From Waddlia sp964635295 (lineage in GTDB: Bacteria; Chlamydiota; Chlamydiia; Chlamydiales; Waddliaceae): DNA of 52,055 nt. The notes below the pieces were generated by a model. It searched no databases. It was given only the letters and a program-made list of their open reading frames with translations, and was not told the DNA's origin. This document shows positions 1-7,961 of the stretch, in pieces (position 1 is the first letter of the stretch; each line of letters begins with the position of its first letter). The stretch is taken from the NCBI GenBank assembly GCA_964635295.1, contig CAZWOB010000004.1, positions 1 through 52,055 on the forward strand, written 5' to 3'. The translations under genes and the position numbers were made by a program.

Positions 1-91
1 CAATGACAATGTGAAACCCAATTCTCTAATTAGGAGCTGAATAATCTTGCTCATTCTGTCGTTTGCGATCCTGCTACTGATTTTGTGAATT

Positions 92-185
92 GCCGGTTAG
101 GTACTCATTTTCCGGATTAACCTGAAAACTTATGAACCAATCTGAGTATAAGTTCCCGATTAGCTGCTCATTTTCCGGATTAACC
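92..185. repeat. Pair of direct repeats, possible insertion-sequence end
   Basis: Two copies of a roughly 29-bp sequence lie 63 bp apart (94-122 and 157-185). The last 19 bases, CTCATTTTCCGGATTAACC, are identical, and about 26 of 29 positions match overall. A weaker third trace may lie around 28-60. From memory, repeated sub-terminal boxes of this kind are typical of IS21-family ends, so this may be what remains of such an element whose body lies outside the window. No transposase reading frame is visible. The rest of 1-304 holds only AT-rich DNA and the promoter listed next. Confidence 0.5.
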
Positions 186-239
186 AAAAATCTTCAAAAT
201 AAAGCATTATATTTTAAAGAAATGATTAATATTTTTTCA

Positions 240-268
240 TTTACAAAAAATTCAATTTATACTATAAT
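240..268 (+). promoter_or_regulatory. Sigma-66/70-type promoter for the 533-aa gene
   Basis: TTTACA at 240-245 and a perfect TATAAT at 263-268 are separated by 17 bp. The start codon at 305 follows about 30 bp after the expected transcription start, with AAGG at 291-294 as a ribosome binding site. This is the best-matching promoter in the window. Confidence 0.65.
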
Positions 269-304
269 TGTTTAAAAGAACGGATTTAAATAAGGTTAAT
301 AAAT

Positions 305-1906
305 ATGAGTGCTACAAGCGGAGCAGGCAATCAACCAGATTTCTCAATGGGCGTACAGCCCGGAAACAACGATTTTACAATCAGCGTGAATGAAACTCAG
401 GCGCGAGATGATGCCACCATTCAAGTTGAAGGTGGACGCCTGATTCCTGCCAACGAAGTTGTCACTCATTTCCCGAATACCGAACATCCGGACGGAAACA
501 CGCTGCGCTGCCTGGAACAAGCTTTACTTGATGAGGCTGGACAAGGCAACCTGACAGGTGCAGCCCGAGAAGAAGCGCTTACCAATCTCAAGCAAGGAGT
601 GACAGGCATCCGTGGAAAACTCTTAAAAGAGGGATCAAGGGCGGATTCTCCCATTGTTGCAGATACCCACGTGGATCAAGATACAGGTGAAAAATACTAC
701 AAATTCCTTATGACATGGGAAATTGATGTCACCATCAATGGTGAACAGAAGACTATCCGTAAAAGCCAATGGACGATAACAGGCGTCAAACAACCGACAG
801 ACTACAGTGATCCCAATATGATCCGCCTGCAGCAGCACAGGGCAATCCTCGCAGTCAAATGTCACAGACATCTCCACAAAGCCGCGCTCAACCCCCAACA
901 CAAAGACTATACCTATGTCCGCGACTGCGTTGATCATTTACGCATGGTCAATCTCGTTGGCATACCTTCGTTAAACGGCCCTGAAAGAACAATGATGTTC
1001 TCCTCCTGGCAGCTCCATCTTCAATCTAAGGGAGATGACCGCAGCCATCAACTGGAAGAGTCGATTGGTGAAAAGGAAGCAGCAGCATCTTTAGGGATCA
1101 GACTTTACAATAAAGAAGGGAAAAGAGTGCATATCTATATCGATCAGTCGCAGGAAGGGCGAAAAGTCGATGAAACAGGTCAGAAATATCTTAAAGAAGC
1201 GATCGATATGGAAAATCCCGACCAATCGTTAACCCCCCTCGCCTATAAACGCAAAGAGCAAGGCGACCTCATGATCACAAGAGGCAACCAGGATTTTGTT
1301 AAATTTATGAAAGTGCTTCATGCAAAGCCGGACGAAGTTGAAGCGTTAATGGAAGCGGATCGATTTCAAGGAACAAATTCCAGAGGAATGACCTTCGATG
1401 AAGTCAAATCTGAACGGATGCAGGCAAGACGCATGCAAGAAAAAATTCACAAGAGAAACGCCAAGTTTTCCGGAAAAAAAATGGATGCGACGCTGATGCA
1501 GCTGTATGCCGCTCGAATGGGCGATGATAAGTCAAAGGCTGTGAAGTTCATGTTGAGAAAGGGGTTTACAAGCAAAGCAAGCTTTAGAAAGCATATGATC
1601 AAGGAGCTTCAAGGAGAAAACCTCAGCAGGGAAGAACGCCAGAGACTTAATGATGCTATCAAAGAACTCGACAACGCGACCACGGCCTTGAGAGACTGCC
1701 AACAAGGCAACGTGATCGCAAGCCACGATCTCTCAAAAGACAGCCTGGATCAAAACCCCTACTTGACCGATGACATGAGGGCGATCGGCCATGCATTCCT
1801 GGAAGCCTCAAACCTCGACCCGGATAATCTGCCTGTCAGCAGAGAAGTCACAGATTACCAGGGAATTGTCACCGGCGCCCGTTCGGTAATTGCATCGGCT
1901 GCTTGA
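305..1906 (+). CDS. Hypothetical protein, 533 aa, possible secreted effector
   Basis: I do not recognise this protein. The first 60 residues are rich in Ser, Gly, Asn, Gln and Thr with no hydrophobic stretch, which suits a disordered type III secretion signal but does not prove one. A probable alpha/beta region follows (about 60-320). The last 200 residues are charged and helical, with a Lys/Arg/Met-rich part around 370-400. There is no Sec signal peptide or membrane segment. The start at 305 is supported by AAGG 10 bases upstream and by the promoter at 240-268. It appears to be a single-gene unit; pgsA begins 35 bp downstream without an obvious promoter of its own. Function unknown. Confidence 0.75.
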   Translation: MSATSGAGNQPDFSMGVQPGNNDFTISVNETQARDDATIQVEGGRLIPANEVVTHFPNTEHPDGNTLRCLEQALLDEAGQGNLTGAAREEALTNLKQGVTGIRGKLLKEGSRADSPIVADTHVDQDTGEKYYKFLMTWEIDVTINGEQKTIRKSQWTITGVKQPTDYSDPNMIRLQQHRAILAVKCHRHLHKAALNPQHKDYTYVRDCVDHLRMVNLVGIPSLNGPERTMMFSSWQLHLQSKGDDRSHQLEESIGEKEAAASLGIRLYNKEGKRVHIYIDQSQEGRKVDETGQKYLKEAIDMENPDQSLTPLAYKRKEQGDLMITRGNQDFVKFMKVLHAKPDEVEALMEADRFQGTNSRGMTFDEVKSERMQARRMQEKIHKRNAKFSGKKMDATLMQLYAARMGDDKSKAVKFMLRKGFTSKASFRKHMIKELQGENLSREERQRLNDAIKELDNATTALRDCQQGNVIASHDLSKDSLDQNPYLTDDMRAIGHAFLEASNLDPDNLPVSREVTDYQGIVTGARSVIASAA

Positions 1907-1941
1907 TCGGATATCGCATGATCCTGTAATATCCTACGGGT

Positions 1942-2535
1942 ATGAACATTGCCCACTATTTTACTTTTTTCCGTATCTTTGTCAGCCCAATTTTCCTCTT
2001 GGTCTATATCGCGCATGAACAGCTCGGAATCAGCAGCACTCTGCTCCCTTACGTCCTGATCTTTTTGCTGGGAATGTCCGAATTCTCAGACGCTTTTGAC
2101 GGATACATCGCACGAAAGACAAACCAAGTGACCGATCTGGGAAAAATTCTCGATCCGATGGCAGACAGCATTTACCGGATCTCAGTTTTCCTGACATTTA
2201 CATTGGACCCCATTCGCGTTCCCATGATCCTCATTTTTGTCTTTATCTATCGTGACTCCGTGATCAGCACATTGCGTACGATCTGCGCATTGCGCGGCTA
2301 CACGCTGGCCGCCAGGATCAGCGGAAAGATCAAAGCTGTGATCCAGGCGATCGCCGCCTTCAGTATTCTAGGGCTGATGATCCCCCATTCGCTCGGTATG
2401 ATAACAACGGAAACTTTGCATCTGGCGAGCACATGGATTGTCGGAATCGCCGCGGCCTACGCCTTTCTTTCCGGTGCTGAATATTTGTACGCCAACCGCG
2501 ACCATATTTCCAAACTCCTGAAAAGCCATGACTAA
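1942..2535 (+). CDS. pgsA: CDP-alcohol phosphatidyltransferase, probably phosphatidylglycerophosphate synthase
   Basis: Integral membrane enzyme of the CDP-alcohol phosphatidyltransferase family, which joins CDP-diacylglycerol to an alcohol such as glycerol-3-phosphate in phospholipid synthesis. The family signature is complete: D50, D53, G54, A57, R58, G67, D71 and D75 fit DxxDGxxARx8GxxxDxxxD, with D75 the expected catalytic base. Several hydrophobic helices flank it (about 7-27, 33-49, 85-105, 125-145, 150-172). At 197 aa it has the usual length for PgsA. The substrate is inferred from family size; a phosphatidylserine or other alcohol transferase cannot be excluded. Its end overlaps the next gene by 8 bases, so the two are probably co-translated. 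Confidence 0.85.
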   Translation: MNIAHYFTFFRIFVSPIFLLVYIAHEQLGISSTLLPYVLIFLLGMSEFSDAFDGYIARKTNQVTDLGKILDPMADSIYRISVFLTFTLDPIRVPMILIFVFIYRDSVISTLRTICALRGYTLAARISGKIKAVIQAIAAFSILGLMIPHSLGMITTETLHLASTWIVGIAAAYAFLSGAEYLYANRDHISKLLKSHD

Positions 2536-3505
2536 TCAATATGAAATTTTAGGTGTCGGCACCCCTATACTTGATCATTTGCTTCAAGTTTCGCAAGACT
2601 ACCTGAATACCGTCCCGGGCGATCCGTATGGCATGGAGCTGGTCTCATATCAAGAAATTGTCGATCTGATTGAGAAAAGCGGAACAGTTCCCCAACAAAT
2701 TGCCGGCGGAAGCTGCTGTAATGCGATCAAAGGACTTACTTCCCTTGGACATTCTTGCGGTTTTGTCGGAAAAGTGGGCAAAGGGCCTACAGGGGAGAAA
2801 GTGATCAACGACCTTCAGGATATCGGCGTGAATCCTCTCCTCAGCTACAGCAACTCCCCTACCGCCCATGTCGTCTGCCTGATCACGCCTGATGGCAAAC
2901 GCACATGCCGCTCTTTCATTGGAGCTGGAGCAGAGTTAACCCCCGATGAACTCGACCCAGAGCTTTTTCAAGGTGTGAAACTGGTTCATATCGAAGGGTA
3001 CTCTCTTCTTATTCCCGGCCTCACGCACCGGATAATGGAGTATGCCAAAGATGCCGGCGCTGTTATTTCATTTGATATGGGCAGTTTTGAAGTGATCGAG
3101 AGCTACCGCGAATTATTAGTCGACCTGATCACTGAATATGTAACCGTGCTTTTTTCCAATGAAGAGGAAACTAAGGCTTTGACCGGAAAGGGTCCGAAAG
3201 AAGGTTGTGAAGAGCTCAGAAAACGATGCGAAATAGCTGTCGTGATGATCGGCGACAAAGGATGCTGGGTCGGAAGTTCTGAAGGGTGCACCCACTACCC
3301 GGCCTATCCCGTAAAACCAATCGATACGACTGGCGCCGGCGACCTGTTCGCCAGCGGTTTTTTACACGGCTATTTGACTGGCCGTCCATTGGACCTATGT
3401 GCGAAATTCGGCGCCCTGACAGGCAGGGCCGTTGTTCAGGTGGTGGGAGCTGAAATCCCCTCTTCACAATGGGCAGAGATATTGGAAGAGATTGAATCTT
3501 CCTGA
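2528..3505 (+). CDS. PfkB-family sugar or nucleoside kinase
   Basis: Cytoplasmic kinase of the ribokinase/adenosine kinase (PfkB) family, transferring ATP phosphate to a hydroxymethyl group of a sugar or nucleoside. The N-terminal glycine-rich signature is seen around residues 58-85 (GGSCCNA, then GFVGKVGKGPTG). The C-terminal signature DTTGAGD covers residues 266-272, with D272 as the expected catalytic base. Length 325 aa is normal. Overall shape is closer to the adenosine-kinase branch than to phosphofructokinase B, but the substrate cannot be read from sequence. The start ATG lies inside the end of pgsA. The 3' end overlaps the convergent symporter gene by 70 bases, an unusually long tail-to-tail overlap. 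Confidence 0.85.
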   Translation: MTNQYEILGVGTPILDHLLQVSQDYLNTVPGDPYGMELVSYQEIVDLIEKSGTVPQQIAGGSCCNAIKGLTSLGHSCGFVGKVGKGPTGEKVINDLQDIGVNPLLSYSNSPTAHVVCLITPDGKRTCRSFIGAGAELTPDELDPELFQGVKLVHIEGYSLLIPGLTHRIMEYAKDAGAVISFDMGSFEVIESYRELLVDLITEYVTVLFSNEEETKALTGKGPKEGCEELRKRCEIAVVMIGDKGCWVGSSEGCTHYPAYPVKPIDTTGAGDLFASGFLHGYLTGRPLDLCAKFGALTGRAVVQVVGAEIPSSQWAEILEEIESS

Positions 3506-4794
3506 ATCGCGTACGAGACCTCTTTGCGCAGGGCCCAGATTCCCCAAGTGTTAATAATCAGAAGAAGCCCACCAGAGATTGCCATCACCGATTGCGCCTG
3601 AGATGTATCGACAAACACCGAAAGAACCAAAGCAAGAACAGCATAAATATTGAAAGCCAGCCCGCCCCATTTTTTTGACACATGCTCTGCACATTTCAGA
3701 CCAACGACAAAGTAGGCCGCGATGGTTGAAAATCCAAGAAGGAACAGGAACAGAGGCATAAAGTAATCCATTCCCGGAAAGTAATCGCGCAGAACTGTTT
3801 GAATCAACATTCCCGCTTCCATTGGCTGATTCCAAACGCCGGTTGTCAGAATCATCATCACGCTCATCGTGCAGATGACAAATGTATCGAGAAAAATATC
3901 CACAATAACCAATGAGGCTTGTTTCTCTGCAGACTCCACTTCACTCTCACTATGGATCACTGAGGCATAGCCGACTCCAAGGTCGCCTGTATAACAACCT
4001 CTCCTGACTCCTTGCGAAATGGTAATCATGATCGCGCTGCCAAAAGCGCCTCCGGTTGCCGCACTTCCGGTGAATGCCTGCGTGAACACTTGTGAAATGA
4101 CGACAGGGACCTGATCATAATTGTGCCCAAGCACCCATAGCCCCATCCCGATAAATAACACGACAAATACAGGGATCACATAACTTGCAATATGTCCGAC
4201 CCGGGAAACGCCTCCGCTGCCGGCAAAGATCACACAGGAAATTAATGCTGTCGCAATGAATCCGGGATGAATATTGAAATTTTCCGACAGGCTTTCAGTG
4301 ATCACGCGGAACTGATAAACCTCCACCCCGTAAATGCAAAGCAGCAAACAGGCGGTGATCGGAACCCATCGCATCGAGGTCATTTGCTTTAAATAATACA
4401 TCGGACCGCCGGAATAGGTGCCATCGGGATTCTTTTTTCGGTACTTGATCCCCAGATAAACTTCCGCGTATTTTACGACCATACCGATGATCGCCGTCAC
4501 CCAGATCCAAAACAAGGCTCCTGGTCCTCCAATCTGAACAGCGGTGCAGATACCCACAATGTTTCCAACACCTACACATCCGCCTACGCAAGCAAAAAAT
4601 GCCTTGATGGGATGGACCCCTTTTCCTTCCATTCTCATAAAAAAGTAGCTGAAGAACCGTTTGAGCACTGTCGGTAGATTGCGCAACTGGAACCCGCGCG
4701 ATTGGATCGTCAATGAAATCCCCAGGATCACAACTGCCGGCACACCCAAATATTCCCAAATAAAATCTTCTGCAAACTCTAAATATGATAACAC
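3436..4794 (-). CDS. Alanine/glycine:cation symporter (AGCS family)
   Basis: Inner-membrane sodium- or proton-coupled importer of small amino acids. Family hallmarks are visible: the N-terminal RGFQLRNLP segment, GGCVGVGNIVGI and GGPGALFWIW around residues 70-100, GTYSGGPMYYL around 125, and the GAFGSAIMITISQGVRRG region in the middle. About ten or eleven membrane helices are expected in 452 aa, the normal length. It starts with GTG at 4794, with GGAG upstream. An obligate intracellular bacterium would use it to take up host alanine, glycine or serine; that role is inferred. The last 23 codons overlap the end of the PfkB kinase gene on the other strand. Confidence 0.92.
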   Translation of the reverse strand: MLSYLEFAEDFIWEYLGVPAVVILGISLTIQSRGFQLRNLPTVLKRFFSYFFMRMEGKGVHPIKAFFACVGGCVGVGNIVGICTAVQIGGPGALFWIWVTAIIGMVVKYAEVYLGIKYRKKNPDGTYSGGPMYYLKQMTSMRWVPITACLLLCIYGVEVYQFRVITESLSENFNIHPGFIATALISCVIFAGSGGVSRVGHIASYVIPVFVVLFIGMGLWVLGHNYDQVPVVISQVFTQAFTGSAATGGAFGSAIMITISQGVRRGCYTGDLGVGYASVIHSESEVESAEKQASLVIVDIFLDTFVICTMSVMMILTTGVWNQPMEAGMLIQTVLRDYFPGMDYFMPLFLFLLGFSTIAAYFVVGLKCAEHVSKKWGGLAFNIYAVLALVLSVFVDTSQAQSVMAISGGLLLIINTWGIWALRKEVSYAIQEDSISSNISAHCEEGISAPTT

Positions 4795-4831
4795 GAAACA
4801 ATAAACTCCAAATTTTAAATTATAAATATTA

Positions 4832-5329
4832 TCATGATTGTGAATTAATTGATATCAACTTTTCATTTTTATAAAAAAACTGATCTTTCCAATAATAATG
4901 ATCCATTAATCCCTCTGTCGGCAGCCCTAATATATGATAGGCAGCAAAGAGCGCTTCCACTGAAGCAAGACCGCACGCTGGGTCAGGGCAGTCCTCCTGC
5001 TTTCTTGGATATGCGGTCTTCCACTCACCCGGCAGGCTCCTTTTCTGAACCTGTTGCCTGCTAGAGACAAAAGTATCCATTTTTTCAGCGTAGCGCCATG
5101 TCGCATCTACTAGAAATAGACCCATCTCGCGGTCGTTTACAGTCAAGGGAGGGGCATTAAGAGACAGCTGGACGCAAGAAGACAAGTCAGGAAGTTGATC
5201 TGTCGGATAGCGTATAAAGAGCATATCTTCTCGCTTCTCCAGACCTGAAAGGCTGCATTTTTTCAAATTCTCTTTTCGATGACGGAGGATGATCGTTACT
5301 GGATGTTTTTCTTGGATAATTGATTGCAT
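4832..5329 (-). CDS. Tsr3/DTW-superfamily protein, possible RNA aminocarboxypropyltransferase
   Basis: A 165-aa protein that resembles the C-terminal half of the Tsr3 and DTW (TapT) families, which move the 3-amino-3-carboxypropyl group of S-adenosylmethionine to a uridine or pseudouridine in rRNA or tRNA. The visible match is LFLVDATWRYAEKM (compare the DxTW/DCSW motif), then RSLP, then a proline-rich turn and GLASVEALFAAYHILG, which parallels the 'CVEA' helix of Tsr3. The N-terminal metal-binding-like cysteines of eukaryotic Tsr3 are not obvious. Start at ATG 5329 is chosen over an in-frame TTG 3 bases earlier. Family membership is a pattern call; the RNA target is unknown. Confidence 0.55.
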   Translation of the reverse strand: MQSIIQEKHPVTIILRHRKENLKKCSLSGLEKREDMLFIRYPTDQLPDLSSCVQLSLNAPPLTVNDREMGLFLVDATWRYAEKMDTFVSSRQQVQKRSLPGEWKTAYPRKQEDCPDPACGLASVEALFAAYHILGLPTEGLMDHYYWKDQFFYKNEKLISINSQS

Positions 5330-5749
5330 CAATTCTACCGGCTCATATAGGATGTCAAAGACAGATTTTTAGTTATGGTCAGAGATAAATGCTCTCTGCT
5401 TTGCAACTTTCTGAGACTCAGTTTCTCGCGTGATCCGGCCGCTGGCTAATGGAATTTGTAGGGGTGAAATTACACCCTTACAGCGTCATTCGATTGGCCA
5501 GGTTATGAATGTCAGAAAAGATGGGCCAAATAAAATTGCAAAGTATACCGAAATGAACTCAAAATTTGGGAATTTGACAAGGAAACGTCCTGAATTTGAA
5601 CAGGCGAAGCCGCAGGCGCTGCAGCTCAACCTGAACAGATTGGGCGATGCAGGCGGGATTTAAATTCAGTGGCTGCTGACGAAGTCAAAATCCAAATTTT
5701 GAGTTCATTTCGGTATAAAGATAATACAACATTAAGGAGTTTATTTGAA
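5330..5749. other. Non-coding stretch containing a hairpin element
   Basis: About 420 bases without a credible gene. The first 214 bases contain only short hairpins, for example GGGTG/CACCC around 5461-5480. The remainder is the 174-bp palindrome listed next, followed by the AAGGAGT ribosome binding site of the thioredoxin-like gene at 5734-5740. A 77-codon frame at 5430-5663 runs into the palindrome and is not convincing. Confidence 0.6.
5544..5717. repeat. Hairpin element 1: 174-bp palindrome with 26-bp perfect inverted repeats
   Basis: The terminal sequence at 5544-5569, beginning TATACCGAAATGAACTC, is repeated exactly in reverse at 5692-5717. Beyond a 1-2 base mismatch, pairing continues with AATTTGAC against GTCAAAAT, and further in CTGAATTT against AAATTCAG. 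The centre is GC-rich and differs in character from the AT-rich arms. There is no transposase. The structure fits a miniature inverted-repeat element with TA at both outer ends, or a long hairpin in RNA. It sits just upstream of the thioredoxin-like gene and ends 16 bases before that gene's ribosome binding site. Confidence 0.8.
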
Positions 5750-6781
5750 ATGAAAGGTTTTGCTTACATAGCCGCTACCCTTGTCTGTGTCTTTTCGCTT
5801 TTCCAGGTTAAAATGGAAGCAAGCGAAAAGGGAACCGGGGTTAACTGGCATACCAACTACGAAAAAGCTCTTCAGGAGTCAAAGGCAACATCTAAGCCCA
5901 TCCTACTGTTCTTTACCGGATCAGATTGGTGCGGTTGGTGCAAAAAATTGGAAAAGGAGGTGTTCGATACACCCGAATTTTCACAATCTGTGGGCGGAAA
6001 AATCATCTTCGTCGTCCTGGATTATCCGATGAAAACAAGCCTGGATGCAAAAACATACGAGCAAAACCAGGCTTTGAAAAAACAGTATTCGATCAAGAGC
6101 TACCCAACAATCATTCTGATCAACGGCGATGAAGAGTTGATCGGCACTACCGGTTACCGCTCTGGCGGAGGGCAGAAATACGCCCAGCACCTGATCAAGA
6201 TGGTCCAGGAATTTACCGCCTATAAACAGAAAATGCGGCGGCTCGCTCTGAGAGAATACTCGGGCAAGGAACTAAAAAGGCTTTATCAAAAAGCGCACGA
6301 ACTTGGACTTGAAGAGGATGCCGATAAACTTGTGCTCATTGGTATGAACTCGGAGCTCTCCCATTTTTTTTTAGCTGAGCGTTACAGAACCCTCATCAAA
6401 AATGGAAATATCCACTCAGAAGAAGCCGCAGCTGTCAAGCAGCGGCTTCTTGCCAGCGACCCGCATAACGAACATTTAACACACTATCAAGTTGCAGTTG
6501 CCGAATTTGAGTCCCTGAGCGGAGAGCTGGAATCGAAAAAGATCAATGCAGACGCAGCGGTCCTTCCCCTTGTCAATTATGTAAACGAATTTCAACTCGA
6601 TGATACCGATAATGCCTGGAAGCTAAACATGGTCATTTCACAAGTCTATCTCGATGAGAACCAGCTTGAAAACGCGTTAAAATATGCGCAAAACGCCCAA
6701 GCGTCAGCTCCCCCCTCTATAAAGAAAGAAATTTCACAAGCTGTTAATAAGATTCAAACGCAGATTGAAGAAGTGAATTAA
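5750..6781 (+). CDS. Secreted thioredoxin-like disulfide isomerase with helical C-terminal region
   Basis: Envelope thiol-disulfide protein. Start ATG 5750 is set by AAGGAGT ten bases upstream; an in-frame start at 5669 would lie inside the hairpin element. Residues 1-23 form a Sec signal peptide. A thioredoxin fold (about 28-150) carries the active site W60-C61-G62-W63-C64, and a cis-proline region is seen at SYPTIILI. Residues 165-343 are helical and repeat-like (TPR/Sel1-style), probably a partner-binding region. The neighbours rnpA-rpmH-rpmJ-rpsN match the order CT783-CT787 of C. trachomatis as I recall it, so this is probably the CT783 counterpart, annotated there as a disulfide bond isomerase. 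It would act on the cysteine-rich chlamydial outer envelope; that is inferred. It overlaps rnpA tail to tail by 38 bases. Confidence 0.88.
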   Translation: MKGFAYIAATLVCVFSLFQVKMEASEKGTGVNWHTNYEKALQESKATSKPILLFFTGSDWCGWCKKLEKEVFDTPEFSQSVGGKIIFVVLDYPMKTSLDAKTYEQNQALKKQYSIKSYPTIILINGDEELIGTTGYRSGGGQKYAQHLIKMVQEFTAYKQKMRRLALREYSGKELKRLYQKAHELGLEEDADKLVLIGMNSELSHFFLAERYRTLIKNGNIHSEEAAAVKQRLLASDPHNEHLTHYQVAVAEFESLSGELESKKINADAAVLPLVNYVNEFQLDDTDNAWKLNMVISQVYLDENQLENALKYAQNAQASAPPSIKKEISQAVNKIQTQIEEVN

Positions 6782-7091
6782 GTTCTGCTTTGATTGCCTT
6801 AAATTCTGTCGCTTTTACTTTATGACGCGGTTTGATATGCAGGTCGATCCCTGAAACCAGACGCTTTTCGGAAAGCCTGAACGTCTCTCTTATGAGCCGT
6901 TTAAACCGATTCCTATCGACTGCTTTTCCGTATTTTTTGGAGACAGTTATTCCCAAACGTGCGTGTTTGGAGCGATTTTGTATAGACTCGATAAATAAAA
7001 AATTTCCTACGTGTCTTTTTCCGTAACGGACAACACGTAGGAATTGAAATTTTTTTAAAAGCCTAGACTGTTTAGTGAAACGAGCACTCAC
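6744..7091 (-). CDS. rnpA: Ribonuclease P protein component
   Basis: Small basic protein that binds the RNase P RNA and helps cleave the 5' leader of pre-tRNAs. The family signature RNRFKRLIRE is at residues 60-69, preceded by LGITVSKKYGKAV. Length 115 aa is typical. Start is GTG at 7091, which shares four bases (GTGA) with the stop codon of rpmH, so translation is probably coupled. The rpmH-rnpA order is the common bacterial arrangement. The 3' end overlaps the convergent thioredoxin-like gene. Confidence 0.95.
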   Translation of the reverse strand: MSARFTKQSRLLKKFQFLRVVRYGKRHVGNFLFIESIQNRSKHARLGITVSKKYGKAVDRNRFKRLIRETFRLSEKRLVSGIDLHIKPRHKVKATEFKAIKAELNSLLQSAFESY

Positions 7092-7228
7092 ACGCGGGTC
7101 AATGCTTTCCTTCCCGCCCTTCGGCGTCGGTTAATGATCTTGCGACCACTGGCGGTCTGCATTCTTTTACGAAATCCGTGCTCTGTTTTACGGCGTCTTT
7201 TACTAGGCTGGTAAGTGCGCTTGACCAT
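7088..7228 (-). CDS. rpmH: 50S ribosomal protein L34
   Basis: 46-residue basic protein of the large ribosomal subunit. Reading on the minus strand from ATG 7228 gives MVKRTYQPSKRRRKTEHGF and then RKRMQTASGRKIINRRRRAG, the near-invariant L34 sequence. The stop TGA at 7090-7088 overlaps the GTG start of rnpA. The gene is shorter than 60 codons and is easily missed because a longer frame in another phase covers it. Confidence 0.97.
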   Translation of the reverse strand: MVKRTYQPSKRRRKTEHGFRKRMQTASGRKIINRRRRAGRKALTRV

Positions 7229-7441
7229 CGATATTCCTTATCCATTTTGATGATTTGAAGCAATGATGTTATCGTATTCATACTTTTAAAGCAACCGGCA
7301 AATATGCAGATCATGTTTCAAAATTAAGCTTCATACATCATTCATCAGTGAGTTTGTCAAATATTCGGGTTAATATGACAGGCAAAGACGAAGATGGGAG
7401 GCCTCCCCTCCCCGTGAACTCTCGCTTAATGAAGATAGGGG

Positions 7442-7470
7442 TTGAATTCAAATAGAAGATCGTCTATAAA
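7442..7470 (+). promoter_or_regulatory. Promoter of the rpmJ-rpsN unit
   Basis: TTGAAT (7442-7447) and TATAAA (7465-7470) are 17 bp apart, 39 bp before the rpmJ start. The region 7229-7441 between the divergent rpmH and rpmJ genes holds no gene; a GC-rich palindrome GGGAGGCCTCCC lies near 7396-7407. Confidence 0.6.
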
Positions 7471-7508
7471 GTTAGCATCATTTACGATGAACTTTTAAGG
7501 AACATTCT

Positions 7509-7646
7509 ATGAAAGTCAAAGCTTCAGTTAAGGCCGACCCTTCCAAAGGCGACAAACTTGTACGCCGCCAAGGTCGTCTTTACGTTATCAACAAAAGAGA
7601 CCCAAACCGTAAACAACGGCAAAAAGGGCCGGCTCGAAAAAAGTAA
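7509..7646 (+). CDS. rpmJ: 50S ribosomal protein L36, cysteine-free form
   Basis: 45-residue protein starting MKVKASVKADPSKGDKLVRR and ending in GPARKK. It is the zinc-free type of L36: the Cys/His ligands of the common form are missing, and it is a little longer than the usual 37-38 residues. As I remember it, the C. trachomatis L36 is almost the same, which is one of the clearest pointers to a chlamydial origin. AAGGAA precedes the ATG. It is followed 9 bp later by rpsN. Confidence 0.96.
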   Translation: MKVKASVKADPSKGDKLVRRQGRLYVINKRDPNRKQRQKGPARKK

Positions 7647-7655
7647 AAGGTACCC

Positions 7656-7961
7656 ATGGCTAAAAAATCATCGATAGCAAAACAAAAACGACGCGAAAAA
7701 ATCGTCAACAGAAACTGGGAAAAACGGCAAGGGCTCAAGAAAAAAGTCAGCGACATTAACTTGCCTGAAGAAGAGCGTCTGGAAGCCAGCATCCAGCTGA
7801 ACAAAATGAGACGGGACACTTGCCCTGTCCGTCTTCGCAACCGCTGCCAGATCACTGGTCGTTGCCGCGGTTTTCTGAATAAATTCAAAGTCTCAAGACT
7901 TGTCTTTAGAGAAATGGCCTCCCACGGAATGATTCCTGGAGTCACTAAATCTAGCTGGTAA
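7656..7961 (+). CDS. rpsN: 30S ribosomal protein S14
   Basis: 101-aa long-form S14, a small-subunit head protein. The conserved core PVRLRNRCQITGRCRGF and the C-terminal SHGMIPGVTKSSW are present. It lacks the two CxxC pairs of the short zinc-binding form. It is cotranscribed with rpmJ. Its last 11 bases overlap the convergent GYF_2 protein gene. Confidence 0.97.
   Translation: MAKKSSIAKQKRREKIVNRNWEKRQGLKKKVSDINLPEEERLEASIQLNKMRRDTCPVRLRNRCQITGRCRGFLNKFKVSRLVFREMASHGMIPGVTKSSW

Noticed and set aside
5430..5663. 77-codon open frame on the plus strand
   Set aside because: It runs into hairpin element 1, has no ribosome binding site or recognisable sequence, and its C-terminal half is encoded by the palindrome arm.
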